From: Nitrospirota bacterium
Lineage (GTDB): Bacteria > Nitrospirota > Thermodesulfovibrionia > Thermodesulfovibrionales > Magnetobacteriaceae
NCBI GenBank assembly: GCA_015233015.1
Contig: JADFYO010000010.1
Span: 1 to 64,000 of the forward strand
Reading direction: 5' to 3'
Length of the DNA: 64,000 bases
Shown: positions 42,937 to 53,119 of the stretch, piece after piece
Numbering within the stretch: position 1 is the first letter of the stretch
Layout: every line of letters begins with the position of its first letter
Notes under the pieces: model-generated
The model's database searches: none
Told to the model about the DNA's origin: nothing
What the model saw: only the letters and a program-made list of their open reading frames with translations
Translations under genes and position numbers: made by a program

Positions 42937-45399
42937 ATGAAAGAAAAACTTAAGCATATCTTTTCGAACAACTGCAATCTGTTGGTATTTCTATTATACC
43001 AGGCAGTGAGCGTATTCGTTTTTCAGCAATATTACATGGGAGAGGGCAAAGCACTTTATGCGACGCAGGGAGATTTTCCTACTGAAGTCTCGTTATTCTA
43101 CTATTATTCGAAAAAATTATTGGATTTATTTACTAACCTCCAATGGAATCCCTACGAGTTCAGCGGGTTGCCCTTTCTGTCCGATCTGGCTTATGCGCTC
43201 TACTATCCCTCGAATGTGGTGTTGGCTTTTATGGTAAATATTTTCAATCCTGAAATGCCCACATTCTTCAGAATCTACGAGTATTACTCTATTGCCGGGC
43301 TTAGTACGGGTGGTTTCTTTATGTACTTGTTTCTATATAGGTCAGACTTAAAGCTCAACAAACAGGCCTCCTTCGTAGGTGGTCTGATTTTTATGTATTC
43401 AGGAACTTCAGTGTTGTTGGTTTCATGGTTAACATTGATGCAAACTGTAATATGGTATCCACTTATATTTTTATACGTAGAAAAATATCTTAATACCGAC
43501 AGACTAAAGTTCCTTCTCATCGCATCGTTATTCCACGCCTTCAGCGTTTTCGCGGGCACCCCGGAATTAAATATATATTTTGGGATACCGCTTGTATTAT
43601 TTATAGTGTTCAAGCTGTATTTACAGAGGAATGAAAGCTGCAACCATGGAAGGAACTACTTAAAAACAGTATCATTATTTCTTGTCGTCTTTACCTTAGT
43701 AACGATACTCGTAACTGCAGTCGAATTATTGCCGGCAATGCAATGTGCAGGGCTATCTGCCAGAACGCCATTTAACTATAGTAATCTCTCCTCGCTAGGA
43801 CAACGACCTGTACACAAGTTGCTTAGTCTTTTTTTAAGGGAGTTGCCAGTTTTAAGGGAGCTACCAGAATCGGGCTTTTTTATGGGCGAAATATATGATA
43901 GCCTGCTTAGTTTTATTTTGTTTCTGACCGCCATTTATTTCATATATATGAAGCACTATTATGAGAAAGAAAAGGTGACGGAAAAGATGCATGACATTTA
44001 CTTCTGGTCGTTTACAACAGTATTGTCTCTATTATTATATCTAAGTAAATCTACGATTTTGTGGGACCTTACTTATAATATTATTCCCTATGTAGATAGG
44101 TTCAGAAGTGTGTGGAAATATTCCGCCGTATCGTCGTTTGCTTTGGCAATTATCTCCGCAATCGTACTGAATGCGATGTACAGTTTATCTCCTCTATACA
44201 TTAAATTTGTTAAACGCTTTCTGTTAAAGGTGTTAGGCATTTTCGTGGTATTTGTTCTTTTTTTCTTATTTCTTTTTGTTATAATGAAGCTTGATCCCGA
44301 CCGCGTAGTATTGATTAAATATCTTGACGATGCCGTATTTCAACTTATTTTTATAAGCCTTAACGTCTTCTTGCTTTTGCTTTTCATTAAGAATAGGAGC
44401 AAAATAATATTATCTCTATTAATAATCCTGCTTCTCGTAGATACAAGCGTAACGGTTAAAAAAACTATCGTATTAAATTCTTCCATGAGTCCGGAGCAGC
44501 TATTCTATAATAACGAGGCCCTAACGCTGTTACAGGAAGAAACACACAAAGGGTTATTCAGAGTAGTTTATGCGCATCCGGTGATGGGCGTTTATGGGCC
44601 AATGTTTTATAACATAGAGAGCATTGGTGGGCATATACCGCTCGTCCCCGGTGCCGTTGCAGAGGCTACTGGTATGGCTGGAACATGTGGTTCTGTCTCC
44701 TGCTTGAACCCCTATTTGCTCGGATTCTTAAATGTGAAATACGTTTACACTTTCAATACGCAACTGAACTTGCCTGCATATAAAGAATTTCGGGTTATTG
44801 GCATAACTCGAAAGAATAAGAAAACATTTACCAGACACGATGGAAAGTTTCATCTACCGGTAGCAGAAGGGGATAAGGTGTATATCTACGAACTAACTTC
44901 AGTCTTCCCGAGGTTTTTCTTTAACTACTCTATGCCAGTTTCATACGATTTTACCCTGGAAGATTCCGTAAGGACTTGTCTTGAGGATGTAGAAAGGAGT
45001 TTGGTAAATGGTCTTGCCGTCCCCTTGTGGCTCGATCAGAGAGATTATGACAGTAATCTTATGGAATACGAATATATGAATCCTCAGGGTAATCCTCAGT
45101 ACCAGAATATTAACGGCATAAAAGTAAATAAATATGAAAACAGCTATATAGACCTGGACGTCAATACGGATAAGGATGGTATGTTGGTAATAACCAACAC
45201 CTACTATCCAGGCTGGAGATGCGTGGTTGACGGTCAGGATACAAAGATATATAATGTGTACGGCGCATATCAGGGAATATTGCTGAAAACAGGTAAACAT
45301 AGAGTGCAGTTAACTTTTAGATTACAGCATTATGGACTTTACCTCACGATTTCCATGCTGTCTTTGATCATGGTAATAGTTTTAATAATATTATTATAG
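42937..45399 (+). CDS. YfhO-like multi-pass membrane protein
   Basis: 820 residues: about a dozen membrane helices in the first 560 residues with an early extracytoplasmic loop (YATQGDFPTEVSLFYYYSKKLLDL...QWNPYEFSGLPFLSD), an extracytoplasmic domain, and a final helix. The C-terminal block ITNTYYPGWRCVVDGQDTKIYNVYGAYQGILLKTGKHRVQLTF is the hallmark of YfhO, a GT-C-like family needed for glycosylation of lipid- or wall-linked polymers in Gram-positives. Likely adds a sugar on the periplasmic side using polyprenyl-phosphate sugars, which the GT2 gene at 36133 could supply. Confidence 0.85.
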   Translation: MKEKLKHIFSNNCNLLVFLLYQAVSVFVFQQYYMGEGKALYATQGDFPTEVSLFYYYSKKLLDLFTNLQWNPYEFSGLPFLSDLAYALYYPSNVVLAFMVNIFNPEMPTFFRIYEYYSIAGLSTGGFFMYLFLYRSDLKLNKQASFVGGLIFMYSGTSVLLVSWLTLMQTVIWYPLIFLYVEKYLNTDRLKFLLIASLFHAFSVFAGTPELNIYFGIPLVLFIVFKLYLQRNESCNHGRNYLKTVSLFLVVFTLVTILVTAVELLPAMQCAGLSARTPFNYSNLSSLGQRPVHKLLSLFLRELPVLRELPESGFFMGEIYDSLLSFILFLTAIYFIYMKHYYEKEKVTEKMHDIYFWSFTTVLSLLLYLSKSTILWDLTYNIIPYVDRFRSVWKYSAVSSFALAIISAIVLNAMYSLSPLYIKFVKRFLLKVLGIFVVFVLFFLFLFVIMKLDPDRVVLIKYLDDAVFQLIFISLNVFLLLLFIKNRSKIILSLLIILLLVDTSVTVKKTIVLNSSMSPEQLFYNNEALTLLQEETHKGLFRVVYAHPVMGVYGPMFYNIESIGGHIPLVPGAVAEATGMAGTCGSVSCLNPYLLGFLNVKYVYTFNTQLNLPAYKEFRVIGITRKNKKTFTRHDGKFHLPVAEGDKVYIYELTSVFPRFFFNYSMPVSYDFTLEDSVRTCLEDVERSLVNGLAVPLWLDQRDYDSNLMEYEYMNPQGNPQYQNINGIKVNKYENSYIDLDVNTDKDGMLVITNTYYPGWRCVVDGQDTKIYNVYGAYQGILLKTGKHRVQLTFRLQHYGLYLTISMLSLIMVIVLIILL

Positions 45400-45469
45400 T
45401 ATAGACCGCCAATGTCATTCAAATGTTGCTTTAAATCAGTTAGTATAGTTAAGAAAAGGAGGAAGTGCC

Positions 45470-46237
45470 GTGAATGAGAAGCGGGAAGCGATAGATGGGA
45501 TTATAGGCTTTTATAATAAGAGCGGCTGTTGTAGCATGACGGAGGCTTATTTAAAAACCGATCGGATGTTAAAATTAAAATGTGAAGTATTGAACTTCAT
45601 AAACAATAAACCCTCCCTAAATATCCTGGATATAGGTACGGGGAACGGCGAATTCATTTACCGGTTGTCAAATCAATGTCCCCAACACCATTTTTTTGGA
45701 TGCGATATTTCAGAGGATATAATTCAGCAAAATATTATTGAAAAGACAACCGTTAAATGGTCAGTGGAAAATATTAACACAAGGACAAGTTATAGCAACG
45801 ATTATTTTGATATCGTCATAGCTGGCGAGGTTATAGAACATATGTACGATACTGATTCCTTCATTCTGGAAATAAAACGAATATTAAAAATTAAAGGCTT
45901 ATTATTTATAAGCACGCCAAACCTATCTTCCTGGATAGATCGGTTAACCTTGTTATTAGGTTGGCAGCCACTTAGTACTGAGGTGTCAAATGTCCATAGA
46001 GCCTTTGGCAGAGAAGGATTCTATAAAATGTTACGAGTTAGCGGAGATTCTCAAAGTGCCGGGCATCTACGATGTTTTAGCAGGGGTGCCCTTTATTCGT
46101 TCCTTAAATACTATAAATTCAATGTTATTAAAGATATCCCTTGTCACCTCCATAACTTCTTGATTAACAGGATAATAACAAGGGTATTCCCGCGATTATC
46201 TCAACAAATGCTATTAATTGCGGTAAGGGAGTTCTAA
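45470..46237 (+). CDS. Class I SAM-dependent methyltransferase
   Basis: 255 residues. Motif I LNILDIGTGNGEFIYRL, then FFGCDISEDI and FDIVIAGEVIEHMYDT. LLLGWQPLSTEV and SAGHLRCFS match the subfamily of the gene at 33464. GTG start with AGGAGG upstream. Sixth methyltransferase of the cluster. Confidence 0.86.
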   Translation: MNEKREAIDGIIGFYNKSGCCSMTEAYLKTDRMLKLKCEVLNFINNKPSLNILDIGTGNGEFIYRLSNQCPQHHFFGCDISEDIIQQNIIEKTTVKWSVENINTRTSYSNDYFDIVIAGEVIEHMYDTDSFILEIKRILKIKGLLFISTPNLSSWIDRLTLLLGWQPLSTEVSNVHRAFGREGFYKMLRVSGDSQSAGHLRCFSRGALYSFLKYYKFNVIKDIPCHLHNFLINRIITRVFPRLSQQMLLIAVREF

Positions 46238-46846
46238 AGTAATAACCTAAATTATCTATGTAGTTAACTCTGCCCATGTAATACTATGAGTGTCGTGTTC
46301 TTTACCAAACATAATCCTATTGATTTATTTCTAAAAATGACAAAGGCTCCCTTAAATCCACCAAAGGGTGGTACTGACATTGGGGGCCAGTTCACTTTCG
46401 GATAGATTCCTTTTCGAGGCAACGACTCTATTTTATATAGATTTATGCATGAGGCAATACGTAGGGTATAAAAGCCGGCTCTGCTTGATTTGCCATCGCA
46501 AAAATAACTCTTTTGTTATGCCGTTGTGCTATACTAATACGGTTGCAGTACATATAGGACAATAAATCAATGAACATGTTATAATAAAGATATGAGAGAC
46601 AGACCGGGTGCAAAGATACTTTCGCCGCAAGGGTGAGAGGCGTTGAGTCTGATTGAAGAGTTATAATATAAAATTATAGAATGGACAGTGGGCTGGAGAT
46701 TGACCAAATCTGTGTCTCGGAAGGTATTTCTGACAACAAGTCGTCATTCTGTGCAGAATGTGTGAGATATGCGGCTATATAATATGTCTTATATTTGCTG
46801 CACTGAGTGATATAACGCTAGTAGAGCGAAAGGTTGAGGAGGTCTC
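46238..46846. other. Long non-coding stretch before radical SAM gene 3
   Basis: About 600 bp without a supported gene; the ORF at 46368-46565 lacks family features and a ribosome site. It contains the repeated promoter-like element at 46545-46597 and a further AT-rich stretch (GTTATAATATAAAATTATAG near 46659). Confidence 0.5.
46545..46597 (+). promoter_or_regulatory. Repeated promoter-like element, copy 1
   Basis: AGGACA (46556-46561), 18-bp spacer, TATAAT (46580-46585) within about 50 bp shared with 51168-51221 (common GACAATAAA and ATGTTATAATAAAGATAT). Each precedes a B12-type radical SAM gene by about 260-350 bp. Confidence 0.5.
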
Positions 46847-48421
46847 ATGAAAGTAGCAGTTGTTTCAGTAGCAAACGATATTATTGCCATAGGGTTTAGG
46901 AAAATAGCTGCCATAGCCCGTCAAGTATACCCATCAACTGAGGTGTATTATGTGGTGTCTAGTTATCCTTACTCTGCTCTCAATTATATAATGCCAACAA
47001 GAGTGGATAAGTTTTTTTTCTCGGATAAGGAATTAGCCGATATTTCAGAACATTTGGCACTTTTTGATATGGTGTGCTTTTCCTCTATGACATATAGCGC
47101 TGATCTGACAAAAGCGATTATTACAAATATCCGGAAAATTAATGCCAATGTGTACATAGTATTAGGTGGGGTTCACTCTATCGTGTATCCCGATGATGCG
47201 ATACAATTTGCCGACGCTATATGTGTTGGTGAGGGAGAGAGGGCTTTTAAGGAATTCTTTTCTGCGTACATAAATGGTTTGGACTTCACTAATACGAAAA
47301 ACTTCTGGTTTAATCAGAAAGGTTCAATAACAAAAAATTCTTTTTTTCCTTTAAGCACACCTCAGGAAATAGAGACTTTTCCGTTTCCAATTTACGCAGA
47401 AAGAGAATTAATATATAGTAGTCATAAACGAGGATTTACTGATTGCGGACTGTCCGACTACTTAGCTTATAATGATCTTTCCTACAATACCGTTTGGTCG
47501 ATTGGATGTCCTAATAAATGCACTTACTGCAGTAATTCTAAATTCATCGAAAATGACAAAAATTACAGAATATTAAGATATCCAAGCGTTGAATATATCA
47601 TAACAGAGATAGAAGGTGTTTTTGAAAAGCATCCGCATATCTCTAAAGTAAATTTTCATGACGATAGTTTTATGGCAATTCCGTATAAAGCCATTGAGCT
47701 GTTTGCATCTCAGTGGAAGGAAAGAATAGGTCTGCCTTTTTACGTAACGGGTTTAATACCGTCCTACGTCAAGAGAGATAAGATGGCGGTGCTTATAGAG
47801 GCGGGGATGAACCAAGTACGAATGGGAATTCAGAGTGGGAGTGACAGAATTCTGGCGTTTTATAAGAGACCAAATCCAGCAGGAATTGTTTTTAGCGCCG
47901 CATCTATTATTACGGAGTTTAAAGAGCATCTGATCTTACCGTCATACGACATTATTATGGATAATCCCATTGAAACAAGAGAAGATATATTGGCAACACT
48001 TGAAATGGCATATATGCTACCTCGGCCATACACTCTTAACTTGTTTTCCCTGAGGGCCATGCCTAATACGGAATTGGCTCACGAATTTGAACGTCTCAAC
48101 GTGAATCTAAAAGACCTTAAAGACAATTACTCAAACTTACGGCCTACCTTTGCCAACCTTCTGATGCGTTTGCTGGTACTATTTAAGCCGCCACAATGGT
48201 TGTTTCAGAGATTCCTCAGGCGAGTAAAACCATTTCAAGAAAAACAGACTTTATTTCCAATATTGCATGTAGTTTTAAGGATATTGTGTACGCTAAAAGT
48301 TGTGATATCCCGTGTTTTAGTTCGCGATTTTGCGCATCCGGCGACGTGTAAAGTGGGGTATTTATTGTGGAAAATGGGACTGATCAAGTTCACTATAAGC
48401 CGCAAAATACGTCGCATATAG
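46847..48421 (+). CDS. B12-binding-domain radical SAM protein 3 (paralogue of 2)
   Basis: 524 residues, same length as and colinear with the gene at 37134. Shared segments include FDMVCFSSMT, GGVHSIVYP-DAIQFADAICVGEGE, YNTVWSIGCPNKC-YCSNSKF-ENDKNY and MGIQSGSDRIL-FYKRPNPAGI. The Fe-S motif is GCPNKCTYCSN. GAGGAGG lies upstream of the ATG. A duplication with divergence is the simplest explanation; the two proteins may act on different positions or sugars. Confidence 0.9.
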   Translation: MKVAVVSVANDIIAIGFRKIAAIARQVYPSTEVYYVVSSYPYSALNYIMPTRVDKFFFSDKELADISEHLALFDMVCFSSMTYSADLTKAIITNIRKINANVYIVLGGVHSIVYPDDAIQFADAICVGEGERAFKEFFSAYINGLDFTNTKNFWFNQKGSITKNSFFPLSTPQEIETFPFPIYAERELIYSSHKRGFTDCGLSDYLAYNDLSYNTVWSIGCPNKCTYCSNSKFIENDKNYRILRYPSVEYIITEIEGVFEKHPHISKVNFHDDSFMAIPYKAIELFASQWKERIGLPFYVTGLIPSYVKRDKMAVLIEAGMNQVRMGIQSGSDRILAFYKRPNPAGIVFSAASIITEFKEHLILPSYDIIMDNPIETREDILATLEMAYMLPRPYTLNLFSLRAMPNTELAHEFERLNVNLKDLKDNYSNLRPTFANLLMRLLVLFKPPQWLFQRFLRRVKPFQEKQTLFPILHVVLRILCTLKVVISRVLVRDFAHPATCKVGYLLWKMGLIKFTISRKIRRI

Positions 48422-48807
48422 TATGCTTGCCAACGAGTGTGAGTAGCAAATAAAATTACCGCCTGACGACAATTATAATTGTCTGGTACGAAGTAAAAGT
48501 AACCTATCTGATTTTTTCGGGAAGGAGGGACTTAGATGGCAATAGGTCACCTGATAATTATTCTTACCAAAAATTTTACCAAAATAGACATTTCTACTTT
48601 GGTAAAAATAGGACATTTTTCATTGGCTTGACAAAAAAATAGGGATCTTGCTTTCTTTGCATGAGAATAGCTATTACAGAGCTACATGAATGCGAAGATG
48701 AGGGGAAAAGGCTCTTTGATGATTTTAGGCGCTGAGAGCGGAAACATTTTGCAATTGCCGCAATAAACAACTGTTAAGTTAATTAATGGCATTGAAGCTG
48801 AGGTAAC
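48422..48807. other. Non-coding stretch with repeated TTACCAAAA boxes
   Basis: 386 bp without a gene. It contains the box cluster at 48564-48620, TTGACA at 48627-48632 without a good -10, and GACAATTATAATTGTC (48471-48486), a perfect 16-bp palindrome resembling an operator. Confidence 0.5.
48564..48620. promoter_or_regulatory. Cluster of TTACCAAA boxes
   Basis: TTACCAAAA and TTTTACCAAAATAGACATTT are followed by an inverted CTTTGGTAAAAATAGGACATTTTT. Two boxes are direct and one is inverted, giving a possible binding site for a regulator, or an IS end. Confidence 0.35.
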
Positions 48808-49911
48808 ATGAAAATACTGTGGTTTACATGGAAGGATATGGAACATCCGTTAGCCGGTGGGGCGGAGCTTGTCAATGAGGAAATAGGTATAAGGCTTGCA
48901 AGAGACGGACACGAAGTAGTATTTTTAGTTGCAGGGTTTAAAGGCGCCGTCAGTGAGACTATTAGAAACGGTTATAAGATTATTAGGGTTGGGAATAGGT
49001 ACAGTGTTTATTATGCGGCGTACCGTTATTACAATAAATATCTTCAAGGCTGGGCAGATATAGTAATAGATGAATGCAATACGGTGCCATTTTTTTGTAA
49101 ATTTTATGTAAAAGAACGTAATTTTTTATTTATTGACCAATTAGCAAGAGAGATTTGGTTCCATGAAATGTTTTTCCCGATAAATATATTAGGTTATTTA
49201 GTTGAACCCGTTTATCTATGGTTACTGAGAGACAGGAGAGTTATCACTATTTCTAATAGCACTAAAAAAGACCTTCTAAGGTATGGTTTCAAAAATGGAA
49301 ATATTGCGATAATAAGTGTAGGTATTGATATTACGCCAGTGGAAGATATAAATCAAATGGCGAAGTATGATGAGCCAACCATATTAAGTATAGGTTATAT
49401 CCGAAGCATGAAAAGAACTCATCATATAATAATGGCGTTTGAAATCGCTAAGAAAGATATAAAAGATTTAAAATTGATCATCGCAGGCGGGTATGATAGT
49501 AAATATGGTAAAAAAGTATTTGAATTAATGCAGAAATCGATTTATTCGTCTTCTATTATCTATCGTGGGAAGGTTGATAAAGAAAATAAATTGGAACTAT
49601 TGCGGAAGTGCCATTTAATCGCGGTGACGTCTGTCAAGGAGGGGTGGGGATTAATTGTCACAGAAGCTAATAGCCAGGGTACGCCTGCCGTCGTTTACAA
49701 TGTGGATGGTTTAAAGGATAGTGTCATTGACAAAGAAACTGGATTGATTTGTAAAAAAAACAGCCCTTCTGAAATGGCCGAGAAAATGAGTGAGCTTTTG
49801 ATAAATAGGGAAATATATTACAAATTCAGACATAACGCGTGGCAATGGAGTAAAGAAATAAATTTTGATCGATGTTATAATGATTTCAAACAGACTATTG
49901 AGAATTGTTAG
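48808..49911 (+). CDS. GT4 family glycosyltransferase
   Basis: 367-residue GT-B retaining glycosyltransferase acting at the inner face of the membrane. N-terminal WKDMEHPLAGGAELVNEEIGIRLARDGHEV binds acceptor, while the C-terminal donor site has TILSIGYIRSMKRTH, IYRGKVDKENKLELLRKCH and the E-x7-E block EGWGLIVTEANSQGTPAVVY. Transfers a sugar from a nucleotide donor to the growing glycan; identity of sugar unknown. AGGTAAC before the ATG is a weak ribosome site. Confidence 0.92.
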   Translation: MKILWFTWKDMEHPLAGGAELVNEEIGIRLARDGHEVVFLVAGFKGAVSETIRNGYKIIRVGNRYSVYYAAYRYYNKYLQGWADIVIDECNTVPFFCKFYVKERNFLFIDQLAREIWFHEMFFPINILGYLVEPVYLWLLRDRRVITISNSTKKDLLRYGFKNGNIAIISVGIDITPVEDINQMAKYDEPTILSIGYIRSMKRTHHIIMAFEIAKKDIKDLKLIIAGGYDSKYGKKVFELMQKSIYSSSIIYRGKVDKENKLELLRKCHLIAVTSVKEGWGLIVTEANSQGTPAVVYNVDGLKDSVIDKETGLICKKNSPSEMAEKMSELLINREIYYKFRHNAWQWSKEINFDRCYNDFKQTIENC

Positions 49912-50058
49912 CGAAGTATAACCTAATTGATTGCATAAAACTATATAATGAAGAAGAAATATTGATAATACATCGATTACTTGGGTATAAGAAACTTAGG
50001 GATATGGATTATTATAAGGATAGGGACCGCCGCCTGATAGCGGAAACTATGTTTTTTT

Positions 50059-50904
50059 ATGCAAAGGTTAGTTGAGCAACAACATCATAGAGATGGAACT
50101 TTGAAATATAAGCCTATGGTTTCCGTGATTATCACGACAAAGAACTCCGGAAGGACCATAGAAAAGTGCCTGGAATCTGTAAAAAACCAAAGTTATAATA
50201 ATATAGAATTAATTTTGGTAGATAATAATTCCACTGACTCAACTAAAGAAATAGCTTATAAGTATACGGATAAAGTATATAATTTAGGACCTGAAAGGAG
50301 TGCACAAAGAAATTACGGCGCTAAAATAGCTAGCGGAGATTACTTATTAATTGATGATAGTGATATTTATTTTAATGTTGATACAATAAAAGAGCTTATA
50401 GAAGTTATTGAAAAAGAAGCATGTGATGCAGTAATATTACCCGAAAGGTCAATTGGTCCTGGTTTTTGGGTAAAAGTTAAGGCGCATGAAAGAAGTTTTT
50501 ACGTTGGCAATGATTACATTGAAGCACCGAGGTTTATTAAAAAAAGCGTATATCATATGATAGGTGGTTATGATGAAAATTTAAGTGCGGCAGAAGATTG
50601 GGATTTAACTATCAGGCTAAGAGAGTCAGGGTATAAAATTTGTAGAGCAGCTCTGTTTGTAGAGCATGATGAAGGGAAAATGGGTTTAATGGGTAGTAGT
50701 AAAAAGAAAAGATATTATGCAAATGATATTTTTGAGATATATGCAAAAAAACATCCGGAATATTTTAAGATGCAGATGAGCGTTCTGGTTAGATTTCCCA
50801 TAAAAAAGCTGTTTGTGAATTTTATGAATCATCCTATTCTGACAATTACTATGTTCTTGATGAAAGGGCTTGAGTTGGTTAATAGTTTAAAAGTCAATAA
50901 ATAA
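50059..50904 (+). CDS. GT2 family glycosyltransferase
   Basis: 281-residue inverting GT-A enzyme. MVSVIITTKNSGRTIEKCLESVKNQSYNNIELILVDNNSTDST is the nucleotide-sugar binding start; LIDDSDIYF gives the DxD-like metal site (DDSD) and SAAEDWDLTIRLRESG the catalytic ED motif. Unlike the GT2 at 36133 it lacks C-terminal membrane helices. The start could also be the Met at residue 20. Confidence 0.9.
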   Translation: MQRLVEQQHHRDGTLKYKPMVSVIITTKNSGRTIEKCLESVKNQSYNNIELILVDNNSTDSTKEIAYKYTDKVYNLGPERSAQRNYGAKIASGDYLLIDDSDIYFNVDTIKELIEVIEKEACDAVILPERSIGPGFWVKVKAHERSFYVGNDYIEAPRFIKKSVYHMIGGYDENLSAAEDWDLTIRLRESGYKICRAALFVEHDEGKMGLMGSSKKKRYYANDIFEIYAKKHPEYFKMQMSVLVRFPIKKLFVNFMNHPILTITMFLMKGLELVNSLKVNK

Positions 50905-51558
50905 TTATGAACTTATCTGCCCTAAACCCGGTTTAGAAAAGTGAAACATGGTGAAAGCCATTGTGGCTTACTAATAAGTAAATATTAAAAATCTAATATG
51001 TAGGTGGACGATATTTATCACGCAATGGTTTTACGTAGCGGCTCGGCTTTGGCAATGCCTTCATACTTATACTCTCCTTAATAAGTAACTATGCTTAGTA
51101 TTTATAAAATAGTTACGATAGTAAATGAGGGAATTGGATGGAAGGAAAGCAGGTAGTATTACTCAGAGCAACAAATATAAGACAATAAACGAATAGAAAT
51201 GTTATAATAAAGATATAGAAAATGTTTTGTTATAGAAACAAGCGGACACTGTTGAAGTTTCAATTTGTATTATGACATGGGCACTTTTGGGAATGCACCT
51301 GTTATAGAAACGACAGTCTGTGGTTCTATGGATTTCTGCTTTGGCGGGAATCCATTCTATGGAATTTCTTATGCATTTGCGTCACTTATATATTGATTAG
51401 TAAATGTTTCGGATGATACATAATATCAACTGAAATATGAAATGAAAACGTGGGAGCTTCATGAAAAAAAAATACGTTGACTTTGTAAAGTCAATTTGGG
51501 TAGCTTAATAGTCAGATTGAAATCAACTTGCCAAATGGTAACAAAAAAAGGAGGAAAT
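50905..51558. other. Long non-coding stretch before radical SAM gene 4
   Basis: About 650 bp with no recognisable gene. It holds the second promoter-like element (51168-51221) and, near 51037-51090, a stretch weakly resembling the 72-bp dispersed element (GCGGCTCGG ... ACTTATACTCTCCTTAATAAG). Confidence 0.5.
51168..51221 (+). promoter_or_regulatory. Repeated promoter-like element, copy 2
   Basis: AAGACA (51179-51184), 18-bp spacer, TATAAT (51203-51208). Same geometry and about 40 matching bases with the copy at 46545-46597. Confidence 0.5.
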
Positions 51559-53055
51559 ATGAATATATTGCTTATCAGGCCATACCTGACGAGGACCGTG
51601 CCTGACAAGAGTTTTCCCGTCGAACCACTCGGTTTACTCTACCTTGCCACTTATGCGCGCAGGATGGCTCAAGAAACCGGGATAGAGCTTAATATCGAAA
51701 TTCTTGACGCGCAGCTCAGTGATAGATCTGATTGGCTGAAAACGGATCGTGGATATCGGCAGGGGCTTGACGATAATGAAATTAAGAGTTATCTTAGCAG
51801 ATATAATGCAGATATCGTCGGTATTACAAACAGCTATACTGCACATTTGCAGGATGTCTTAGAATTGGTCGCTATGGTAAAAACATGCAATCCCGCCGCC
51901 CTGATAGTTATTGGTGGCGCTCATGCGACTATAGACCATGTAGCGCTGGCATCACGCAAGGATATCGACATGGTAGTCCGTGGTGAGGGAGAAGAAATTT
52001 TTGCAGACGTCCTCTTGGCAAAAAGCAAAGGAATGGCGTTTGGCAACATAGCAGGAATAACTCTTATGGACAATGGAACATTAAAGATCAATGAAGATCG
52101 ACCTCTTATAACTGATTTAGATACCTTACCAATTCCAGATCGTTCTTATATCAAGTACGAATCGTATCTTCAGAATAATTCAACCGTTGTACCGAAACAT
52201 AAACCGGTTGGAACAATTTTTTCATCCAGAGGTTGTCCATATAATTGTATTTTTTGCAGCACGTCAAAAGTGTGGAGGAACATCTGGCGAGGTAGAAGTC
52301 CTGAAAACGTGATGCGGGAAATCGACTATTTGACAACCACATATGGTGTGCAGGAAATATGCTTTGAGGATGATCAGTTTATGGGAAATAGAAAGCGAGT
52401 AATAGACCTGTGTAATCTGATTGCCGAAAACAAGATGGTAAAGAGTGTTATCGTGCCGCCTGGCATATCGCCTCGCTTCATTGATGACGAAATATTGGAC
52501 GCGTTTAAAAGGGCAAAATTTTATAGGCTTATGCTCTCGGTTGATGTGGGAGTTGAGTCTTCCCGAAAATATGTGAGAAAACCAGTCGACTTGAATAAAA
52601 TACGTGATATAGTGAAAAAATGCAACAAGAAAGGTTTTTGGACATATGCTTCTTTTGTTGTCGGGTTTCCAGAGGAAACGGAACAAGATGTTATAAATAC
52701 GATTAATTTTGCATATAGTCTTCATTTAGATACAGTAGTTTTGTATTTGGCACAGCCTCACTTGGGTTCTGAGTTATTTGAGATCTACAAGAGAGAAGGG
52801 CTTATTAAAGAGGACGTAGATTCATCGTTCACAAGCGATCAGGATATGTTTAAAACTTTTTTTGGCACATACCACGTTTCCTCTAAAGAATTGACGGCTC
52901 TTGTATTATCTGCATCAAATGGATATCAAAAGTATCATCTCCGCCACTTTCTCAATCCATCATATGTTGCAAAGGAATTTGTTCCAAAGATATTCTCATT
53001 AGATAAGGTGAAGTATTTTGCCAAGCTTTTGAGGTGGGTACTAAATGATAAATAG
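51559..53055 (+). CDS. B12-binding-domain radical SAM protein 4
   Basis: 498 residues: N-terminal B12-type domain (NILLIRPYLTR, EPLGLLYLATYARR, DIVGITNSYTAHLQDV, ALIVIGGAHAT) and radical SAM core at SSRGCPYNCIFCSTSK (about residue 225), then CFEDDQFMG and a TIM-barrel second half. The layout is that of the BchE/P-methylase-like class. GGAGG precedes ATG 51559; the track start is upstream without a site. It is distinct from paralogues 2 and 3. Confidence 0.9.
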   Translation: MNILLIRPYLTRTVPDKSFPVEPLGLLYLATYARRMAQETGIELNIEILDAQLSDRSDWLKTDRGYRQGLDDNEIKSYLSRYNADIVGITNSYTAHLQDVLELVAMVKTCNPAALIVIGGAHATIDHVALASRKDIDMVVRGEGEEIFADVLLAKSKGMAFGNIAGITLMDNGTLKINEDRPLITDLDTLPIPDRSYIKYESYLQNNSTVVPKHKPVGTIFSSRGCPYNCIFCSTSKVWRNIWRGRSPENVMREIDYLTTTYGVQEICFEDDQFMGNRKRVIDLCNLIAENKMVKSVIVPPGISPRFIDDEILDAFKRAKFYRLMLSVDVGVESSRKYVRKPVDLNKIRDIVKKCNKKGFWTYASFVVGFPEETEQDVINTINFAYSLHLDTVVLYLAQPHLGSELFEIYKREGLIKEDVDSSFTSDQDMFKTFFGTYHVSSKELTALVLSASNGYQKYHLRHFLNPSYVAKEFVPKIFSLDKVKYFAKLLRWVLNDK

Positions 53056-53119
53056 TGCAGGGATAATAATTATAGAACTGAAGTACTCTGGAATAAGTGG
53101 ACACCAAAGCAACTACACC

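Noticed and set aside
46368-46565. 65-codon ORF in the long gap
   Set aside because: No ribosome site, no signal or family features; composition like surrounding non-coding DNA.
46598-46680. Riboswitch-like segment (GGGTGCAAAGATACTTTCGCCGCAAGGG)
   Set aside because: It did not match any riboswitch consensus that I know, and no convincing conserved fold could be drawn.
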